From SVQP01 sp045650025 (GTDB lineage: Bacteria > Bacillota > Clostridia > Oscillospirales > CAG-272), in assembly GCA_045650025.1 (NCBI GenBank), contig JAZRQR010000084.1, positions 1-16,674 on the forward strand: a stretch of DNA of 16,674 nt. Direction: 5' to 3'. The notes under the pieces are model-generated. The model worked only from the letters and a program-made list of their open reading frames with translations. It was not told where the DNA came from and searched no databases. Below are positions 13,409 to 16,674 of this stretch, piece after piece. Numbering within the stretch: the stretch's first letter is position 1; every line of letters begins with the position of its first letter. A program made the position numbers and the translations under genes.

Positions 13409-15805
13409 ATGTCCTTAAAAGATACACTTTCCAACCGCATTTTGTGTATGGACGGCGGCATGGGCACGCTTTTGCAGGCAGCAGGACTTGCCCCCGGTGA
13501 GCAGCCCGAGCGCTGGAATCTTTCGCACCCCGAGGTGGTAGTGGGCATTCACCGCGCGTACCTTGAGGCGGGCAGCCGCATCATCAGCACCAATACCTTT
13601 GGCGCAAGCCCCTGGCATTATACAAAGGACGAGCTTGCCAAGATCATCCCCGCCGCTGTGCAAAACGTGCGCCGCGCCATGGACGAAGCCGGCGCGAATG
13701 ACGCGCTGGTCGCGCTGGATATTGGCCCCTCCGGCAAGCTTTTGCGCCCTTACGGCGACCTTGATTTTGAGGATGCCGTGGCGGGATTTGCCCAGATCGT
13801 GCGCATCGGCGCGGCTGCGGGCGCGGATCTTGTGCTGATTGAAACCATGAACGACTGCGCCGAGACCAAGGCGGCGCTGCTGGCGGTCAAGGAGAACTGC
13901 TCCCTGCCCGTGTTTGTTTCCAACGTATACGGCGCGGACGGCAAGCTGATGACGGGCGCTTCGCCCGAGGCAATGGTTGCCATGCTGGAGGGCATGGGCG
14001 CGGATGCCATTGGCGCCAACTGCTCGCTGGGTCCTCGCCAGCTCATGGGCATTGCCAAGCGGCTTGTGGACGCGGCATCGGTTCCCGTGCTGCTCATGCC
14101 CAATGCGGGACTTCCCCGCACCGATGCCGACGGTAACACCGTTTACGATATTACCGCCGAGGGCTTTGCCGAGATTATGGCAGAGGCGGTGGAGCTTGGC
14201 GTACGGCTGCCCGGTGGCTGCTGCGGCACAACGCCCGCGCACATTGCGGCAACCGCACAAAAAACTGCGGGCATTTCCCCCGCGCCCTTGCAAAGCAAGC
14301 ACCGCACCGTGGTGTCCTCGTACACCCACGCGGTGGAATTTGGAGAACTCCCGTTGCTGATTGGCGAGCGCATCAACCCCACGGGTAAAAAGCGCTTTAA
14401 GCAGGCACTGATCGAGGGCGACATGCCCTACGTGCTGGAACAGGGTCTGGCACAAGCCGAGCAGGGCGTGCACCTGCTGGACGTCAACGTGGGCATTCCC
14501 GAAATTGACGAGCCGACCTTACTTTGCAGCACGGTTTGCGAGCTGCAAGCCGTGACCGACCTGCCCCTGCAGATCGATACCGCCGATCCTGCCGCCATGG
14601 AGCGCGCGCTGCGCCGCTACGTGGGCAAAGCCATGATCAACTCGGTCTCGGGCAAGCAAGAGAGCATGGACGCCGTGTTCCCCTTGGTCAAAAAGTACGG
14701 CGGCGTGGTGGTTGCGCTGACGCTGGACGAGAGCGGCATTCCCGAAACGGCCAAGGGTCGCATTGCCATTGCCAAGCGCATTTTGGATGAGGCTGCCCGC
14801 TACGGCATTGCCAAGCACGATATTGTATTTGACACGCTGACCATGACCGTGAGCACCAATAAGGACGCCGCCCTGCACACGCTGCGCGCGCTGCGCTACA
14901 TTCGCGAGCAGATGGACTGCCATACCGTGCTGGGCGTTTCCAACGTGTCGTTCGGCTTGCCCGAGAGAGAGGTGCTGACCAGCCATTTCTTCACGCTGGC
15001 TCTGGAAAACGGGCTTTCGGCTGCTATTATGAACCCGGGCTCTGCTGCCATGCGCAACGCGTATCTTTCGTTCTGCGCGTTGCACGGCTTGGATGCGGGA
15101 TGCTCAGACTATATTGCCCGCGTCACGTCCGTGGGCGCATCCGCTACGGCGGCGCAAGGCGCGCAAAAGGACGAGCTGCCTCCCTTGCAGCATGCCATTC
15201 TCAAGGGACTTGCCGAGGTGGCGGCACGCGAAACAGACGCGCTGCTACAGACCACTGCACCCTTGGACATCATCAATACCCACGTCATTCCCGTGCTTGA
15301 CCTGGTGGGCGCGCGCTTTGAACAAAAAACGCTGTACCTGCCCCAGCTGCTGCTGGCTGCCGAGGCTGCCAAGGCGGCATTTGAACGCATCAAGGCGCAG
15401 ACCAGCGCACAAAGCCACGATGCGGCGGCGCAGATCCCCTTTGTGCTGGCAACCGTGGAGGGCGACGTGCACGACATTGGCAAAAACATTGTCAAGCTGC
15501 TGCTCGAAAACTACAATTTCCGCGTCATTGACCTCGGACGCAACGTGCCCGCAGCAGACGTGCTTGCCGCTGTGCAGGAGTACGGAGCACCGCTTTGCGG
15601 TCTGAGTGCCCTGATGACCACCACCGTGCCCGCCATGGAGCGCACGATCGCCCTGCTTCGCGAGCACGCGCCCGATTGCCGCATTGTGGTGGGCGGCGCG
15701 GTGCTGACCGAGGAATACGCCGCGCGCATCGGTGCCGATCACTTTGGCAGCGACGCCATGGAAACCGTCCGCTACGCAGAGAGAGTGCGAAAGGAGCTTA
15801 CATGA
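13409..15805 (+). CDS. metH: Cobalamin-dependent methionine synthase, short form without activation domain
   Basis: It transfers methyl from 5-methyltetrahydrofolate through cobalamin to homocysteine. The 798-residue product has a homocysteine/zinc domain (about 1-290) with zinc ligands Cys205 (GANCSLGP), Cys271 and Cys272 (GGCCGTTP), a pterin-binding barrel (about 305-560; IGERINPTG 318-326, LDVNVG 357-362), a cobalamin cap of helices (about 590-670) and the Rossmann cobalamin domain with EGDVHDIGKN (684-693), where His688 is the lower axial ligand. The protein ends right after this domain. The C-terminal AdoMet-binding domain of E. coli MetH (about 1227 residues) that reactivates oxidised cobalamin is missing, so a separate activation protein must exist elsewhere. 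GGGAGG is close (4 bases) to the ATG; a TTG at 13397 is not needed. The stop overlaps the next ATG by ATGA. Confidence 0.94.
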   Translation: MSLKDTLSNRILCMDGGMGTLLQAAGLAPGEQPERWNLSHPEVVVGIHRAYLEAGSRIISTNTFGASPWHYTKDELAKIIPAAVQNVRRAMDEAGANDALVALDIGPSGKLLRPYGDLDFEDAVAGFAQIVRIGAAAGADLVLIETMNDCAETKAALLAVKENCSLPVFVSNVYGADGKLMTGASPEAMVAMLEGMGADAIGANCSLGPRQLMGIAKRLVDAASVPVLLMPNAGLPRTDADGNTVYDITAEGFAEIMAEAVELGVRLPGGCCGTTPAHIAATAQKTAGISPAPLQSKHRTVVSSYTHAVEFGELPLLIGERINPTGKKRFKQALIEGDMPYVLEQGLAQAEQGVHLLDVNVGIPEIDEPTLLCSTVCELQAVTDLPLQIDTADPAAMERALRRYVGKAMINSVSGKQESMDAVFPLVKKYGGVVVALTLDESGIPETAKGRIAIAKRILDEAARYGIAKHDIVFDTLTMTVSTNKDAALHTLRALRYIREQMDCHTVLGVSNVSFGLPEREVLTSHFFTLALENGLSAAIMNPGSAAMRNAYLSFCALHGLDAGCSDYIARVTSVGASATAAQGAQKDELPPLQHAILKGLAEVAARETDALLQTTAPLDIINTHVIPVLDLVGARFEQKTLYLPQLLLAAEAAKAAFERIKAQTSAQSHDAAAQIPFVLATVEGDVHDIGKNIVKLLLENYNFRVIDLGRNVPAADVLAAVQEYGAPLCGLSALMTTTVPAMERTIALLREHAPDCRIVVGGAVLTEEYAARIGADHFGSDAMETVRYAERVRKELT

Positions 15806-16275
15806 AACTTTACATCAAGCAAAAGATTTTTTCCTGGAAAGAGTCTTTCTCGGTCTTTGACAGTATGGGGTGCGAGCTCTTCACGGTCAAGGGCGAGCTG
15901 TTCTCCTTTGGCAAAAAGCTGACCATTTTTGACGGTATGGGGAAGGAGATCTACCGCATTGAGCAAGAGCTGTTCCGCTTCCGCCCGCGTTACCACATCG
16001 TGCAGGGCGAGGAGATTCAAGCCACGGTGATCAAGGAAATTTCCATGTTCCGCCCGTATTATACAGTCGATGGTCCCGGCTGGGAGGTGCAGGGGGATTT
16101 CTTTGACCACGACTATGAGATCACCGACCGCGGCAGAACAGTTGCCTCAGTGCGCAAGCAATGGTTTACCTGGGGAGACACCTATGAGATCAGCGTGGAC
16201 GACGCGTTCGATCCCGTAGCCGTGCTCGCCGTCGCCATCATCATCGATTGCGTCTTGGAAAGTCAAGAGCATTAA
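15802..16275 (+). CDS. LURP-one-related (YxjI-like) protein
   Basis: The 157-residue product has the repeating beta-strand pattern of the LURP-one-related / tubby-like fold: KLYIKQKIFSWKESFSVFD (2-20), TVKGELFSFGKKLTIFD (28-44), EIYRIEQELFRFRPRYHI (49-66) and DYEITDRGRTVASVRKQWF (104-122), then a hydrophobic C-terminal helix (about 137-151). These small proteins are common in Firmicutes and have no settled function; binding of membranes or lipid-like ligands has been suggested from the fold. AAAGGAG lies 6 bases before the ATG, and the start overlaps the metH stop, so it is the last gene of the met operon and coupled to it. The link with methionine synthesis is by position only. Alternative in-frame starts upstream lie within metH and lack a suitable site. 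Confidence 0.85.
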   Translation: MKLYIKQKIFSWKESFSVFDSMGCELFTVKGELFSFGKKLTIFDGMGKEIYRIEQELFRFRPRYHIVQGEEIQATVIKEISMFRPYYTVDGPGWEVQGDFFDHDYEITDRGRTVASVRKQWFTWGDTYEISVDDAFDPVAVLAVAIIIDCVLESQEH

Positions 16276-16327
16276 AACCAAAATGGTTTGCCCGATCGGG
16301 CAGCGGAATAAGCGGAGAAATCATTTT

Positions 16328-16356
16328 AGCCACCACGTTTTTGCGTGGTGGCTTTT
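16328..16356 (+). terminator. Terminator of the met operon
   Basis: A perfect 10-bp stem, AGCCACCACG (16328-16337) with CGTGGTGGCT (16344-16353), closes a TTTTTG loop and is followed by more Ts. Two smaller perfect hairpins lie between the last stop codon and this site (AAACC/GGTTT and the palindrome GCCCGATCGGGC). Confidence 0.9.
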
Positions 16357-16435
16357 CAAATACGTGGCATCTGCGATCCGTTTTGGTGAAGGAGCGACCG
16401 TCAAATGGATCTCACCCACCGCAATCGCTTCTCTC

Positions 16436-16515
16436 AATTCACCTTGCGCCTCGGTGAATTTCGCTCCGCTGCGGTCAAACCTGCTTGCAGGTATCCTCCC
16501 ACAGCGGGGAGGGCT
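16436..16515 (-). repeat. Intergenic hairpin repeat, copy 1 (inverted)
   Basis: Three hairpins lie in a row: AATTCACC/GGTGAATT (16436-16443 with 16453-16460), ACCTGC-TT-GCAGGT (16479-16492) and CCTCCC/GGGAGG (16495-16500 with 16507-16512). Read on the minus strand it has the order clipped GC-rich hairpin, then GACCGCAGCG, then a GAAATTC-like stretch, matching the second copy near the window end. The middle hairpin is an extra module absent there. No gene was found from 16357 to the window end. Confidence 0.6.
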
Positions 16516-16603
16516 TTGGGCGCATCCGCCTTGCTCAATGATCCGTAAAAGGTTTCAGTACATTTCCATTTTGTACGACAAACCGAAAAGGGCGGCAAAA
16601 AGA

Positions 16604-16674
16604 GGCCTCTCCGCTGGAGAGGGGGGACCGCAGCGTTGGATTTCGTGGCGACTGAGCCGAGAATATTCAACGCG
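16604..16674 (+). repeat. Intergenic hairpin repeat, copy 2 (runs off the window)
   Basis: CCTCTCC-GCT-GGAGAGG is a strong hairpin followed by a G run, GACCGCAGCG (16626-16635) and GGATTTCGTGGC. GACCGCAGCG occurs in the opposite orientation in copy 1 (16467-16476). The remainder to base 16674 has no coding signal and the repeat may continue past the edge. Confidence 0.6.

Overview
The window looks like a chromosomal segment of a Gram-positive gut-type member of the Clostridia with mid to high GC. The reasons are strong GGAGG-type ribosome binding sites, consensus sigma-A promoters, a tRNA-Tyr with a long variable arm, a GldA/GldF/GldG-type ABC operon with DUF4340 and InlB-repeat (Flg_new) domains, and a secreted protein with discoidin, Big_2 and a lysine-tailed C-terminal membrane anchor. 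The exact family cannot be named from the sequence alone. No integrase, transposase, CRISPR array or plasmid gene is present.

Region 1 (1-604): a strong extended -10 precedes tRNA-Thr(UGU) and tRNA-Tyr(GUA), followed by a terminator and a non-coding stretch of about 340 bases. That stretch holds an antisense copy of the tRNA-Tyr 3' end, several nested inverted repeats, and then a second, sense copy of the tRNA-Tyr T-arm and acceptor 3' strand. The antisense strand can pair with either copy but not both.

Region 2 (605-8952, + strand): a tightly spaced five-gene operon encodes an ABC ATPase, an ABC-2 permease, two tandem GldG-like extracytoplasmic proteins and a 1084-residue membrane protein. 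The last one carries an InlB-type repeat ahead of its membrane segment and a large DUF4340-like outer part. The last three genes overlap by ATGA, so they are probably translationally coupled and form one envelope complex. Its substrate is unknown.

Region 3 (9004-12375, - strand): one secreted protein of 1123 residues has the order signal peptide, discoidin, Big_2, glycoside-hydrolase-like barrel, discoidin, discoidin, helical spacer, Thr/Glu/Pro-rich linker and a membrane anchor with no LPXTG motif. It converges on region 2, and the two share a bidirectional terminator.

Region 4 (12376-16356): two divergent promoters, each TTGACA-17-TATAAT, drive the secreted protein leftwards and a three-gene operon rightwards. 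The operon encodes MetF, a short MetH lacking the AdoMet reactivation domain, and a LURP-one-related protein that overlaps metH by 4 bases. MetF makes 5-methyltetrahydrofolate and MetH passes the methyl group through cobalamin to homocysteine. No riboswitch fits in the short metF leader.

Region 5 (16357-16674): no gene. It contains two inverted, diverged members of a hairpin-rich intergenic repeat family.
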